This document shows positions 1 through 10,326 of a stretch of DNA of 64,000 nucleotides, one piece after another. Under the pieces are notes generated by a model that saw nothing but the letters and a program-made list of their open reading frames with translations, was not told the origin of the DNA and ran no database searches. The stretch spans positions 1 to 64,000 of the forward strand of contig CAWDYI010000008.1 in assembly GCA_963806395.1 (NCBI GenBank), in the 5' to 3' direction. Within the stretch, counting starts at the first letter, position 1. Every line of letters begins with the position of its first letter. A program made the translations under genes and the position numbers. The stretch comes from DASSUW01 sp963806395 (GTDB taxonomy: Bacteria; Actinomycetota; Thermoleophilia; Solirubrobacterales; Solirubrobacteraceae).

Positions 1-715
1 CCACGACGAGGTTCTCGCCGGTGATGAAGGATGCCTCCTGGGAGGCCAGGAAGCAGACCGCGGCGGCGACCTCGTCGGGGCGGCCCAGCCGAGCGGCGGG
101 CGCACCCGCGGCAGACCGCCGGAGCTCTTCGTCGCTTGCTCCGTCCCACGATGGCGTCAGGATCATGCCCGGCAGGACTGCGTTCACCCGCACGCGCGGG
201 CCGTACTCCGCAGCGAGCTCCCGCGTGAGGGCGGAGATCGCGCCCTTCGCCGCGTCGTAGGCCGAATGACCAGGGAACCCGGCGACCGCGTGGATCGACG
301 ACGTGTTGACGATCGCTCCCTCCGTCTCCAGCAGGGCGGGCATGCACGCCTTGACGGACAGGAAGATCGACTTCAGGGAGACGGCGAGCTGGCGATCCCA
401 GCTCTCCTCCGAGAGCTCGTGCGTCCAGCCTCGCTCGACCATGGCCGCGTTGTTGTGCACGACGTCGAGCCGCCCGAACCGCGTCAACGTCGCCTCCAGG
501 AGGCCATGCCAGTCCGAGAGGCGTGAGACGTCGCAACGACAGGAGAGCGCGTCACCGCCGCCTTCCCTGATCGTGGTCGCGACCCCTTCGCCACGGTCCT
601 CCTGGATGTCGGCGATGACGACCGCTCCGCCCTCTCGTGCGAAGCGCGCCGCCGTCGCGGCGCCGATCCCGCTCGCGCCGCCCGTGACGATGGCCACCCG
701 TCCGGCGAATCGCAT
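1..715 (-). CDS. SDR family NAD(P)-dependent oxidoreductase (3' end off window)
   Basis: Short-chain dehydrogenase/reductase; 238 codons are visible and the C-terminus lies beyond the left edge. Seen: N-terminal Rossmann motif TGGASGIG, the NNAA motif, a Ser in NTSSI and the catalytic pair YDAAKG, then the usual C-terminal ITGENLVV strand. Start chosen at ATG 715, preceded by GACGAGG with 8-nt spacing; a GTG overlapping the upstream stop is the alternative. It follows the GntR gene on the same strand with almost no gap, so the two probably form an operon divergent from the transport/hydrolase operon. Substrate cannot be told from sequence. Confidence 0.9.
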   Translation of the reverse strand, partial: MRFAGRVAIVTGGASGIGAATAARFAREGGAVVIADIQEDRGEGVATTIREGGGDALSCRCDVSRLSDWHGLLEATLTRFGRLDVVHNNAAMVERGWTHELSEESWDRQLAVSLKSIFLSVKACMPALLETEGAIVNTSSIHAVAGFPGHSAYDAAKGAISALTRELAAEYGPRVRVNAVLPGMILTPSWDGASDEELRRSAAGAPAARLGRPDEVAAAVCFLASQEASFITGENLVV

Positions 716-732
716 CGGCGCGACCTCGTCCA

Positions 733-1443
733 CTACGTCGTGAGCGTGGCGCGGATGAGGGACTCGACCTGATCGAGGTGGCTGCGCATCGACTCCCGCG
801 CCGCCTCAGGATCGCGCTTTCGGAGCGCGTCGTAGATCCGTCGATGACCGGCGCACGACACGGCGGCGCCGTCCGCCGGCCAGTACGAGAGCTCACGGCT
901 CTCGCGCAACGAGTCCGCGAGGCCTTGGACGACCATGGTCAGCGCATGGTTGTGCGCCGCGGCCGCGATCGCGACGTGGAAGGCGACGTCGTACTCCACC
1001 ACGCGCTCGCCGCGCTCGATCCCCTCCTCCATGAGTCGGAGCCACTGCTCGAGCTCGGCGAGGTCCCGGGGGGTCGCACGCTCTGCCGCCCTCGCGGCGA
1101 CCTCGGGCTCGAGCATGCGCCGCACCTCGAGGGGATCGGTGATGAGCTCACGCTCGGATGACGCGGGTGTGTGCTCGGCCAGCAGCCGCACCTTGGCGCG
1201 GCTGCAATCCCCGTACTTCGCCTTCCCGCGCGTTGTCACGACGCCCGACTGGACGAGCGCGGCGAGCGCCTCGCGCAGTGACGCCCGGCTGACCGCGAGC
1301 TGCTCGGCGAGAACGCGCTCCGTAGGAAGGCGAACCTCCGCGGCCGCTTGTTCGCTCATGAGCTCCAGCAGCTGGACGACGATCGCCTGGACGAGGCTGC
1401 GATGGCGGGTCGGACGAACCGCAAGCGTCTGATCGCTGCTCAA
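733..1443 (-). CDS. GntR/FadR-family transcriptional regulator (FCD domain)
   Basis: DNA-binding regulator of 236 aa. The N-terminal winged helix (about residues 12-80) carries LPTERVLAEQLAVSRASLRE, the typical GntR recognition region; the remainder is an all-helical FCD effector domain with the metal/ligand pattern D...H (EYDVAFHVAIA) and a later H (CAGHRRIYDAL). FCD GntR proteins usually repress adjacent catabolic genes and are released by a carboxylate ligand. It is divergent from the solute-binding protein gene, and an operator-like TTGTCAGACCA lies between them, so it is likely the local repressor of the operon on the right. Confidence 0.9.
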   Translation of the reverse strand: MSSDQTLAVRPTRHRSLVQAIVVQLLELMSEQAAAEVRLPTERVLAEQLAVSRASLREALAALVQSGVVTTRGKAKYGDCSRAKVRLLAEHTPASSERELITDPLEVRRMLEPEVAARAAERATPRDLAELEQWLRLMEEGIERGERVVEYDVAFHVAIAAAAHNHALTMVVQGLADSLRESRELSYWPADGAAVSCAGHRRIYDALRKRDPEAARESMRSHLDQVESLIRATLTT

Positions 1444-1514
1444 ATCGCCTCTTCCTCGGCTGGGATTCGCAGGATTGACATGCCCGACACGGCTGGCGTA
1501 TGGTAGCGGCCTGA

Positions 1515-1525
1515 TTGTCAGACCA
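1515..1525. promoter_or_regulatory. Candidate GntR/FadR operator
   Basis: TTGTCAGACCA resembles the FadR-subfamily consensus TGGT-N3-ACCA with one mismatch in the left half. It sits in the divergent intergenic region, about 70 bp from the GntR start and 100 bp from the solute-binding protein start. The site is seen; the assignment to this regulator is inference. Confidence 0.45.
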
Positions 1526-1625
1526 AAAGCGATCGATGGATGAGAGCGGTCGTGGCTGGCACCTCGGGGCGAGTGGCCCGAGTTCGTCCCAAGGCGTACC
1601 TCATGCCTCGCCTCTAGGAGAAGAG

Positions 1626-3263
1626 ATGGATATGGGTAGTCAGCTCGATCGGTTCACCCATCCCGTCGATCGCCGCACGTTCCTTCGGGGCGTGGGCGCG
1701 GCGGGCGTCACGCTGAGCCTCCCGTGGACGCTCGCGGCATGCGGGGGAGGAGGCGCCGAGAAGGGCAGTGGCGGAATCGACATGCTCACCTGGGCGCATC
1801 CCGCGGCGCCGCCCAACCTCGACTACGTCCACACGCTCGACTTCACGACCCCGAGCGTGCTGTCGAACTCGCTCGAGGGACTGCTCGCGTTCGATCCGGA
1901 CGGCACGCTGCAGCCGAGCCTCGCGGAGTCCTGGTCCCAGCCGGACCCGCTGACCTACGTCTACAAGCTCCGGCCGGACGTCACGTTCTGGAACGGAGAT
2001 CCGCTCACGGCGGACGACGTCGTCTTCTCGCTCAACCAGCACATCGACCCGGACGTCGGCTCCCAGTGGAGCTTCTACTACACGTCGGTCGACCGCATCG
2101 AGGCGAGCGGGGAAGACGAGGTCACGGTGCACATGAAGTCGCCCGACGCGTTCTTCCAGTACATCCCCGCCCACGGCGCGGCGCGGGTCGTCCAGAAGAA
2201 GTTCGCCGAGCAGCACGGGAAGGACATCGGGCTGCCGAACGTCCTGACCATGGGTACAGGGCCGTACAAGGTCACGGAGTACGTGGCGGGTGAGAGCGTC
2301 GCGATGGTGCGCAACGAGACGTACTGGGGCGAGGCGCCGGCGATCAAGGAGGTCGCGCACCGGTTCATCACGGACGACGAGACGCGGCTCCTCGCCATGC
2401 GCTCCGGCGACATCAACGGCGCGTTCTACGTGCCCGCGCAGGTCGCCGACAAGTGGGACGACCTGGACAACGCGAACATCGTCTCGCAGCCCTCGCTCTG
2501 GAGCGTGTTCTACGAGCTCGACGTCGCGAACGGCCCGACCAGCGACATCGCCGTGCGGCGCGCCATCTCCCACGCGACCGATCGCGAAGGCCTCGTCAGC
2601 TCGGTGCTGAAGGGGCACGGGCGTGCGGCCACGAGCATCGTCGCGCCCGAGCAGTGGGGTGCGCTGCTCGATCGGGAGCAGGTGGACGCGCTCTACGAGA
2701 CGTTCCCGCAGTACGAGTTCGATCTCGACAAGGCCGAGTTCGAGCTGAAGAACTCGAAGTTCCCCAAGTTCTCTCTGACGTCGACGTATCCGAGCTCGTT
2801 CCAGAGCCTGGGCAAGGCACTCCTGAGCCTGGCCGAGAACCTGCGGCCGTTCGGCGTCGAGATCGAGGTGAAGGAGGTCACCCAGGAGCAGTTCTTCGCC
2901 GACATCCTCGCCCACAAGACCGGCCTCCACATCAACCTGTGGTTCCCCGACTACCCGGATCCGGCTGACTACCCGAACGTGTGCATGCACAGCAAGTACG
3001 CGGTCAAGGGCGGCTACAACATGGCGAACTACAAGAACAAGACGGTCGACGATCTGCTCGACCGCCAGATCGCGTCGCTCGATCCGGACGAGCGGGCCGA
3101 CCTGACCGGGAAGATCCTCCTCAACGCGGCGCGAGATCTCCCTTACGTCCCGATCTGGTGGGAGGAGACCGTCATGGGCATCGGGGCGGACTACGACTAC
3201 GAGCAGTTCAACGCCTTCACGCAGTTCCAGGCCTGGGCGACCGACGTCGCGAGCGCCGCGTGA
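1626..3263 (+). CDS. ABC transporter substrate-binding protein, family 5 (peptide/nickel type)
   Basis: Extracytoplasmic solute-binding lipoprotein of 545 aa. The start at 1626 is preceded by AGGAG (1616-1620). The N-terminus has a twin-arginine-like motif (DRRTFLRGV), a hydrophobic stretch and a lipobox LAAC followed by Gly residues, so it is probably Tat-exported and lipid-anchored. The body matches family 5 periplasmic binding proteins: TYVYKLRPDVTFWNGDPLTA is the classic N-terminal signature, with FNAFTQFQAW near the end. It feeds the two permeases and the dual ATPase downstream. The next gene starts inside its stop codon (GTGA). Ligand unknown; the hydrolases around it suggest an amide or peptide-like compound. 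Confidence 0.93.
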   Translation: MDMGSQLDRFTHPVDRRTFLRGVGAAGVTLSLPWTLAACGGGGAEKGSGGIDMLTWAHPAAPPNLDYVHTLDFTTPSVLSNSLEGLLAFDPDGTLQPSLAESWSQPDPLTYVYKLRPDVTFWNGDPLTADDVVFSLNQHIDPDVGSQWSFYYTSVDRIEASGEDEVTVHMKSPDAFFQYIPAHGAARVVQKKFAEQHGKDIGLPNVLTMGTGPYKVTEYVAGESVAMVRNETYWGEAPAIKEVAHRFITDDETRLLAMRSGDINGAFYVPAQVADKWDDLDNANIVSQPSLWSVFYELDVANGPTSDIAVRRAISHATDREGLVSSVLKGHGRAATSIVAPEQWGALLDREQVDALYETFPQYEFDLDKAEFELKNSKFPKFSLTSTYPSSFQSLGKALLSLAENLRPFGVEIEVKEVTQEQFFADILAHKTGLHINLWFPDYPDPADYPNVCMHSKYAVKGGYNMANYKNKTVDDLLDRQIASLDPDERADLTGKILLNAARDLPYVPIWWEETVMGIGADYDYEQFNAFTQFQAWATDVASAA

Positions 3264-4793
3264 AGCTGGTCAGGGGCCGCTATGTGATCGACGATCCCAC
3301 CCGGTTGCCGGCGGGCGGGATCATCGACGACGGGGCGGTCGCGATCGAGGACGGGAAGGTCGTGGCCGTCGACCGGCACGATCTGCTGGCGCGCCGGTAT
3401 CCCGAGGCGGAGGCGCTCGGCTCGGCGGACGACGTCGTCCTCCCCGGACTCGTCAACAGCCATTCCCACGGCTGGGGTCTCACCCCACTCCAGATGGGCG
3501 TCGACGACGACTACCTGGAGGTCTTCAACATCAACCTCCTGGCCGCCACTCCGCCGGATGTCTACGCGGAGACGCTGTACTCGTGCGCGAAGCTGCTGCG
3601 GACGGGCGTGACGTCGGTCTGGCATGCCGGCTTCTCGCGGGACTGGAGCCAGTACGAGGAGGGGATGCGCGCGGCGCTCCGGGCGTACGCCGACTCGGGC
3701 ATCCGCGTCTCGTTCGGCGTGCACGTCATGGACCGGAGCACGTTCGTCTATCACGACGACGATGCCTTCATGGCCTCGTTGCCGCTCGCAGACGCAGCAG
3801 GTCGTGCGCGCGGCCATGGAGCAGATCGACTTCCCCACGGTCGACGACTTCCGGCGCGTCTACGCGGCCGTGCGGGACGAGTACGCCGCGCACGAGCGGA
3901 TCCGGATCGCGCTCGGCCCGCTCGGCCCGGAGTGGTGCTCGGACGAGCTGCTCGAGGAGGTCGCCGCGATGGCGGAGCGGGACGGCGCCGCGGTCCAGCT
4001 CCACTGCCTCGAGTCGCCGTACCAGCGCGAGTACCTGACGCGCTTGTACGGCGAGTCGACGCTCGGGCATCTCGCCGACCTCGGACTCGCCGGCTCGCAC
4101 GTCTCGCTCGCGCACGGCGTCTGGTCGACCGCCGAGGACCTCGCGGTGTGCGCCGAGCACGGCATCACCATCTGCAACAACCCCAGCTCCAACCTCCGGC
4201 TGCGCGTCGGCGTCCTGCCCGCGACGGCCGCCGCCGGGCACGGCGTGAACCTCGCGCTCGGCATGGACAGCACGACGCTGAACGACGACGAGGACATGTT
4301 CCAGGAGATGCGGCTCGCCCACCTGCTGCACAAGCTGCCGAACGGCATGCGGCACACGCCGAGCCTCGCGCCCTCCGACATCCTGCGCATGGCGACCGTC
4401 AACGCGAGCGCGCCGCTCCTGATGGACGGGATCGGCCGGATCGCTCCGGGCGGCCCGGCGGATGTCGTGGTCATGGACTGGGAGCGGATCGCGCATCCCC
4501 ACGTTCCGAGCGGCGCGTCCGTGGTCGCCGTGCTGCTGGCGCGCGGGAAGGGCCTCGACGTGAAGACGGTGATCGTCGGCGGCGACGTCCTGCTGCGCGA
4601 CGGCGTCGTCGTCGCGTTCGACGAGGAGGCGGCGGTGCGGTCGCTGGTGGAGGGCGCCCGCTCGCCCGAGGCCGGCTGGCTGCGGGCATGGAAGGGCGCG
4701 CTCGCCGAGGTCAAGCCGTACTGCGAGGCGTTCTATGACGACTGGAGCTCGCCCCGCTACGAGCCCCACTACACCGTGAACTCCAGGACATGA
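3260..4793 (+). CDS. Amidohydrolase family protein (frameshifted near 3790-3805)
   Basis: Metal-dependent hydrolase of the TrzA/AtzA/SAH-deaminase branch, about 510 aa if the frame is repaired. Frame 1 runs from GTG 3260 (4-nt overlap with the previous stop) to about 3800 and includes the metal-binding GLVNSHSHGWG; conservation continues in the +1 frame with LHCLES, the LAHGVW histidine, ICNNPSSNLRL and GMDSTTLNDD. All expected metal and catalytic positions are present across the two frames, so one surplus base near 3800 explains the break. Members hydrolyse C-N bonds of heterocycles; the substrate here is not determinable. Confidence 0.85.
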
Positions 4794-4801
4794 GAGGCAC
4801 G

Positions 4802-6289
4802 ATGGCGACGAGCACGGCCCCGCCCCACCAGAACTTCATCCTCGAGGCCGACTGGGTGCTCGCGTGCGAGGACGACCGCCCGAAGCTGCTCCGGGATGCC
4901 TCGATCCGGGTTCGCGGCGATCGGATCGAGGAGGTGCGCGAAGGCCCGATCAGGAGCACGGACCCGCGCATCTCGGCCAAGGGCCAGGTCGTCCTGCCGG
5001 GCTTCATCTCCTCCCACGCGCACATGTCCGGCGGGACGCCGACGCGAGGGATCATCGAGGAGGGCCGCTCGTTCATGCGGCCGTTCGTGCTCGCGACCGC
5101 GCTCGACGACGAGACGATCGACGATCTCACGGCCTACAACCTCGCCGAGCTCGTGCGTTCCGGGTGCACGACCCAGCTCGACATGGCGCTCAGCCACCGC
5201 CATCTCGAGTCGTACGTGCGCCTCGCCCGGCGATGGGGGGTCAGGGCGTATCCGGGCAACGCGATCCCCGGCTTCGACCGGCTGAGCGGGTTATGGGCCA
5301 AGGACGACCGCGACGACGCGGTCCTCGCGTCGACCTCCGAGTCGCTCGCCGAGATCGAGGCCTACCGCGAGTTCGCGCTGGCGATCAACGGCGCGGAGGA
5401 GGGGCGGATCCGCCCGATGATCTCGCCGCACGGCCCGGACACGAACACCGTCGAGACGCTCGAGGCGAGCCTCGCGGTCGCGAAGGAGCTGGGCAACGGC
5501 ATCCAGATCCACCTCTCGCGCATGCTCGACGAGGTCGAGACGGTCAAGCGGCTGTGGGGCTGCGGCCCGATCGAGCTGCTGGAGAAGCTCGGCTACTTCG
5601 ACGAGCGCTGCTTCGGCGTCCACCTGTCGTGCCTGGACTTCGAGGTCGATCTCCCGATCCTCCAGCGCTACGAGCGCTTCACGTACGTCCACTGTCCGTC
5701 CGGCGGAGGCGCCGGCGGCAGCAACGGCTGCCAGCCGTTCCCGGAGCTCCTCGCGGCCGGCATCAACACGGCGTTGGGGCACGACACCCACTCGAACGAC
5801 TTCGTCGAGAACCTCAAGCTCGCCGTGCTCAACGGCAGGGCGCGGTGGTACCTCCTGCGCGACGTGAGCGACGTGCCGATGAAGACGCCGACGATCTGGG
5901 ATGCGGTCGACGCGGCGACGTTGAACGCGGCCAAGGGGCTCGGGCGGGACGACCTCGGGCGGATCCAGGTCGGCGCCAAGGCCGACCTGTGCAGCATCGA
6001 CGTGACGGGCCTGCTCGTCGGCGGGGGAGCCACGCCGCCGGAGCCGCTCAACAACCTCCTGTACGCGAACGGCCTGTCGGTCCAGCACGTCGTGACCGAC
6101 GGCAACCTCCAGGTCATGGACGGTGAGTTCCGCGTCGACGACATCGCGCGCGTCCGCCGGCGTGGGGGCGAAGCGCTGTCGCTGCTGTGGGAGCAGCTGC
6201 GGGCGGAGGACTGGTTCGGCGAACCGCCGGGGTTCCCGCCGCAGTGGCCGTTCTCCATGAGCCCGACTCCGGCGGGTGGGGCGCGGTGA
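4802..6289 (+). CDS. Amidohydrolase family protein (TrzA/AtzA-like)
   Basis: Intact 495-aa metal-dependent amidohydrolase. Seen: HxH motif SSHAHMSGG after the N-terminal beta-sandwich, an IHLSR strand carrying the third His, GVHLSC, a glycine-rich VHCPSGGGAGG and the Asp ligand in LGHDTHSND. Start at 4802 chosen for AGAGG at 5-nt spacing; ATG 4790, overlapping the upstream stop as ATGA, is also possible. It is a second, divergent member of the same superfamily as its upstream neighbour, so the operon may hydrolyse successive bonds of one compound. The usual His-x-x-Glu of SAH-deaminase types is HLSR here, arguing against a standard nucleoside deaminase. Confidence 0.88.
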   Translation: MATSTAPPHQNFILEADWVLACEDDRPKLLRDASIRVRGDRIEEVREGPIRSTDPRISAKGQVVLPGFISSHAHMSGGTPTRGIIEEGRSFMRPFVLATALDDETIDDLTAYNLAELVRSGCTTQLDMALSHRHLESYVRLARRWGVRAYPGNAIPGFDRLSGLWAKDDRDDAVLASTSESLAEIEAYREFALAINGAEEGRIRPMISPHGPDTNTVETLEASLAVAKELGNGIQIHLSRMLDEVETVKRLWGCGPIELLEKLGYFDERCFGVHLSCLDFEVDLPILQRYERFTYVHCPSGGGAGGSNGCQPFPELLAAGINTALGHDTHSNDFVENLKLAVLNGRARWYLLRDVSDVPMKTPTIWDAVDAATLNAAKGLGRDDLGRIQVGAKADLCSIDVTGLLVGGGATPPEPLNNLLYANGLSVQHVVTDGNLQVMDGEFRVDDIARVRRRGGEALSLLWEQLRAEDWFGEPPGFPPQWPFSMSPTPAGGAR

Positions 6290-6308
6290 CGGCGAGCGAG
6301 GGGCGTCG

Positions 6309-7221
6309 ATGCAGCGGTTCCCCGCCACCGAGCTCAAGAACGTGTACAGCCCGTACCACGAGCCGCATGGCCGGGTCGCGTCGGGCGAGACGTTCCAGAT
6401 CGAGACGGCCGACTGCTTCGACGGGCGCCTGCGCGATCCCGCGAACTTCACGCCGGAAACGCTCTCCTGGGTCGAGAAGAACCTCGACGTGGTCACCGGC
6501 CCCATCCACGTCGACGGCGTACGCGCCGGTGACGTCGTCGCGGTGCGCATCGACGCGATCGAGATCACGACGCCGGGCACGCTCGTGCTCGGCCCCTACA
6601 CCGATCCGTCCCCGGACGACTGGTGGCTGCAGGAGGATTCCTCCGCCGCCGTGCCGATCGAGGACGGGCACGTCATCCTCGGAGACGGGTTTCGCGTGCC
6701 CGTCGAGCCGCTCATCGGCTGCCTCGCCACGGCACCGGAGGACGAGGTCGTCCGCAGCCGCCACGAGGGTGACTACGGCGGCAACCAGGACTGCGACCTC
6801 ATGACCACCGGAGCGACCGTCATCCTGCCGGCGCACGTCGACGGGGGGCTGCTCTACTTCGGCGACTGCAAGGCGCGGATGGGCGACGGGGAGATCGTGG
6901 CGGCGCCCGAGGTGGGAACCCGGCTCACGATCACCGCGACGCGCCGGCCGCGACCGCGGTCGATGACCTGGCCCCGCGTCGAGACGGATGCGCTCCTCGC
7001 CACCGTCGTCTCGGACATCTCGCTGGCTGACGCCTGCCGGCAGGCGTTCCGCGAGCTGCTGCTGTGGATCGAGGAGGACACGGGCGCGTCCCGGCGCGCG
7101 ATCGCGACCCTGCTGGGGATGGGCGGCCACACCGGCGGTCTGCCAGGTGAGCAACCGGATGCACACGGGATCCTGCAGCGTCGAGAGGGCGTTCGTCGAG
7201 CAGCTCGCGAGATCAGCGTGA
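6309..7221 (+). CDS. Acetamidase/formamidase family protein (frameshift near 7130)
   Basis: Hydrolase releasing ammonia from short amides; about 303 aa when repaired. Start ATG 6309 has GAGGGG 6 nt upstream. Seen: GPIHVDGVRAGDVVAVRI, the conserved GCLATAPED, GDYGGNQDCD, LPAHVDGGLLYFGDCKA and, after a +1 shift near 7130, the typical end CQVSNRMHTGSCSVERAF. All FmdA_AmdA landmarks are present across two frames, so the break is probably a sequence error. The stop at 7219-7221 overlaps the next start by GTGA, supporting the C-terminal frame. Confidence 0.87.
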
Positions 7222-8470
7222 CGGGGGGATTCGATCTCATCGTCGAGGGGGTCCGTCCGTACGGGGAGGGGGAGCCCGTCGCGATCGGGATGCGCGCCGG
7301 GCTGATCGAGGCGATCGGGGCCGATCTCGGGCAGCTCGACGCGGACGAGCGGCTCGACGCGAGCGGCGGGATCGTGCTCCCGTCGTTCGTCGAGCCGCAC
7401 ATCCATCTCGACAAGGTGTCGACGCGGCACCTGCCGGGCGCGGACGCGGCGACATGGGACGAGGCCGGCGCCGCCCAGCGGCGCGTGAAGCGCACGTTCA
7501 CGGCGGAGGACCGTCGCCGCCCGCGCGTCGAGCGCGCTCGAGCTCGCCGTCTCCAACGGCGTCGGGCTGATCCGCGCCCACGTGGCCATCGACACGGACC
7601 AGGAGCTGATCGCCCTCGAGGGCGTGCTGCGGGCGCGAGAGCAGTGGGCGGAGGCGGTCGACGTCCAGATCGTCGCGCTGATCGAGGAGAGCGTCGTCGC
7701 TCACCCGGAGCTGCCGCAGCTCGCGCGCGAGGCGCTGCGCCGCGGCGCGGACGTGATCGGCGGGATCCCGAACTTCGAGCCCGACGAGGCGGGTCAGCGG
7801 CGGCACATCGAGACGCTGTTCGACATCGCCGAGGAGTTCGGCACGCAGGTCGACGCGCACGTCGACTACGACGCCGACCCGTCGCAGCGCGCGCTCGAGA
7901 TGCTGGCGGACGTGACGCTGGAGCGCGGGTTCGAGGGTCGGGTTCTCGCGAACCACTGCTGCTCGCTCGCGGTCCATCCGCTGCCCGAGAGCGAGCGGGT
8001 GATCGAGAAGCTGCGCCGCGCGGACATCGCCGTCTGCATCTCGCCGGCGGCCAACCTCCAGCACGTGGGCGACGATCGGGCGTCTACCGGTCCATCGCGG
8101 GAGCTCGCGCACGAAGGAGTTGCTCGACGCCGGCGTCATCGTCGCGGCGGGCAGCGACAACATGAACGACATGTGGTTCGCGTTCGGCCGGCTCGACCCG
8201 GTCGAGACCGCGTTTGTGACGATCCTCTCGGCCGGCCTCCAGACGACCGCCGAGGTGGCCGCGGCCCTGGAGATGGTGACGACGCGGGCCGCGCGGGCGC
8301 TCCGGCGCCCCGACCGCGTCGTCGCCGCCGGCGCCGCCGCGGATCTCGTCGTGCTCGGGGCCGCGACGACCACCGACGTCCTGCGCGGGTTGGCGTCCCG
8401 CCGCTTGACGATCAAGGGCGGGCGGCTGGTCGGCGGAGATCCAGGTCGAGCGGTGGGCCCGACGCGGTGA
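7218..8470 (+). CDS. Cytosine deaminase-like amidohydrolase (two frameshifts)
   Basis: Third metal-dependent hydrolase of the operon, about 416 aa, resembling the CodA/N-isopropylammelide branch. GTG 7218 overlaps the acetamidase stop. Seen across three successive frames: metal motif FVEPHIHLDK, RAHVAIDTD, GGIPNFEPDE, the DAHVDYDAD strand, VLANHCCSLA, and after about 8100 GVIVAAGSDNMNDMWFAFGR with the Asp region. Breaks lie at about 7505-7545 and 8085-8115, each a +1 shift. CodA-type signatures (HIHLDK, AGSDN) are complete, so function is plausible if the indels are errors. Confidence 0.84.
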
Positions 8471-8485
8471 TCGCGCCGTGCGGCC

Positions 8486-9450
8486 ATGAGCTACCGCGCC
8501 CTCACCGCCTATGTCCTCCGGCGCCTCCTCGTGCTCGTCGCGCTCCTGTTACTGATCTCGTTGATCGTGTTCGGCCTGCTCTACGCGGCGCCCGGGAGCG
8601 TCGAGCAGGTCCTGATGGGGACCCGGCCGCCGAATCCGGAGACGATCGCGGCGATACGCGAGCAGCACAACCTCGACGAGCCGTTCGTCGCGCAGTACTG
8701 GCTGTGGCTCAAGGACGCCGTGCAGCTGGACTTCGGCCGGTCGATCCGGACGTCCGAGCCCGTCCTGTCGTCGATCACCGATCGCCTCTACCTCAGCACC
8801 TTCCTCGGCGTCTATGGCTTCGTCATCGCCGTCGGCATCGGCGTCCCGCTGGGCGTGCTCGCCGCGCTCCGCCAGCGCACCGCCCTCGACCGCAGCGTCG
8901 TGGGCCTCTCCGTCATCGGCGTGAGCGCTCCCGCCTTCGCGACCGGGATCGCCCTGCTCTATTTCTTCGCCGTCGTGCTCGGATGGTTCCCGGTCTTCGG
9001 TCCGGGCGAGGGGTTCGTCGACCGCCTCTGGCACCTGGCGCTGCCGGCGTTCGCGCTTGCGCTGACGGCGATGGCGCTGCTGCTCAAGCTGACCCGGGCG
9101 GCGATGATCGTCGCGCTCGGCCAGGACTACGTCACGTTCGCGCGCGCACGCGGGATGTCGAGGCGGCGCGTCATCTTCGGCTACGCCCTGCGCAACGCGC
9201 TGATCCCGGTCGTGACGTCGGCGGGCCTGTCTTCGGCTACATGCTGACCGGAGCGCTGCTCGTCGAGGTGACGTTTGCGCTGCCCGGCATCGGATCGCTG
9301 TTCGTCGAATCCGTGAACTTCAGGGACATCCCGATGGTGCAGGGGCTGGCGATGGCCGTGGCGATCCTGATCATCCTCGTCAATCTCGTCACGGACATCC
9401 TGTACCTGTACCTGGATCCGCGGATCCGCTTCGATCGGGTGGCCTCATGA
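8486..9450 (+). CDS. ABC transporter permease, DppB/OppB type (frameshift near 9228)
   Basis: Inner-membrane permease of about 321 aa with roughly six membrane segments; the first (LLLISLIVFGLLYAAPG) is the standard DppB N-terminus. The EAA loop is seen as QDYVTFARARGMSRRR. At about 9228 the frame moves by one deleted base: VVTSAGL continues as FGYMLTGALLVE in the other frame, exactly the expected DppB junction. The end LYLYLDPRIRF is typical. The next permease starts within its stop (ATGA). It works with the solute-binding protein at 1.6 kb. Confidence 0.88.
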
Positions 9451-10326
9451 GCGAGCCGGTCGCGGTCCGGACGGCCGGCCTGAGCCCGGTCGTCGATCCT
9501 GCGGCGCGGCGGCGGGGCGTCCCGATCCTCGTGCTCGTCGGCGGGGTCGTTCCTCGTGGTCGTGGTGATCTGCGCGGCCTTCGGCCCGCTCATCGTCCCG
9601 CACGATCCGAACGCCCAGGACCTCGCCATCGGGGTCACGTCGCCGAGCGCCGATCACTGGTTCGGGACCGACGACCTCGGCCGCGACGTGTTCGCGCGGA
9701 CGGTGGTGGGAGCGCGCACGGCGATCGTCGGGCCGATCATCATCGCCCTCGGCGCGATGCTGCTCGGGAACCTGCTCGGGCTCCTCGCCGGGTACCGGGG
9801 CGGCGGCGCCGACGCAACCATCATGCGCTGGGCCGACCTGATGTACGCGCTCCCGGGCCTGCTGGTCGCGATCGTCGTCGTCGGCATCGTCGGCGGCGGG
9901 TACTTCGTCGCCGTCGGCCTGCTCGTCGTGCTCACGGCACCGTTCGACGCCCGCCTCGTACGCGGTGCCACGCTCGAGCAGCGCTCGCTGCCGTACGTCG
10001 AAGCGGCGCGGACGCTGGGGCTGAGCTCGCGGCGGATCATGTTCCGCCACATCTGGCCCAACGTGGCCCCGCTCGTGGTGGTCAACACGTGCCTGACGTT
10101 CGCCTTCAGCCTGGTCACGCTCGCTGCGCTCTCGTTCCTGGGCATGGGCGCGGGGCCGGGCACCGCGGACTGGGGCCGGATGCTGTCCGAGGGGCGCGCG
10201 CTGCTCTTCGACAACCCCGTCGCGGCGCTCGCGCCCGGGTTCATGCTCGTTCTCACGGCGGCAGCGGTGAGCCTGATCGGCGACTGGGCCTACGAACGGC
10301 TCTCGGACCGGGGACGGGCGCGATGA
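9447..10326 (+). CDS. ABC transporter permease, DppC/OppC type (frameshift near 9545)
   Basis: Second permease, about 292 aa. ATG 9447 overlaps the previous stop. The N-terminal cytoplasmic part is in one frame; after a +1 shift in a G-run near 9545 the protein continues with a membrane segment, HWFGTDDLGRDVFARTVVGA (the DppC hallmark), a TM block and the EAA loop PYVEAARTLGLSSRRI, ending GDWAYERLSDRGRAR. It forms a heterodimer with the upstream permease. The ATP-binding gene starts in its stop codon. Confidence 0.88.

Noticed and set aside
1614..2990. Long minus-strand ORF opposite the solute-binding protein gene
   Set aside because: Arg/Val/Asp-rich antisense shadow of a well-conserved gene; typical of GC-rich DNA.
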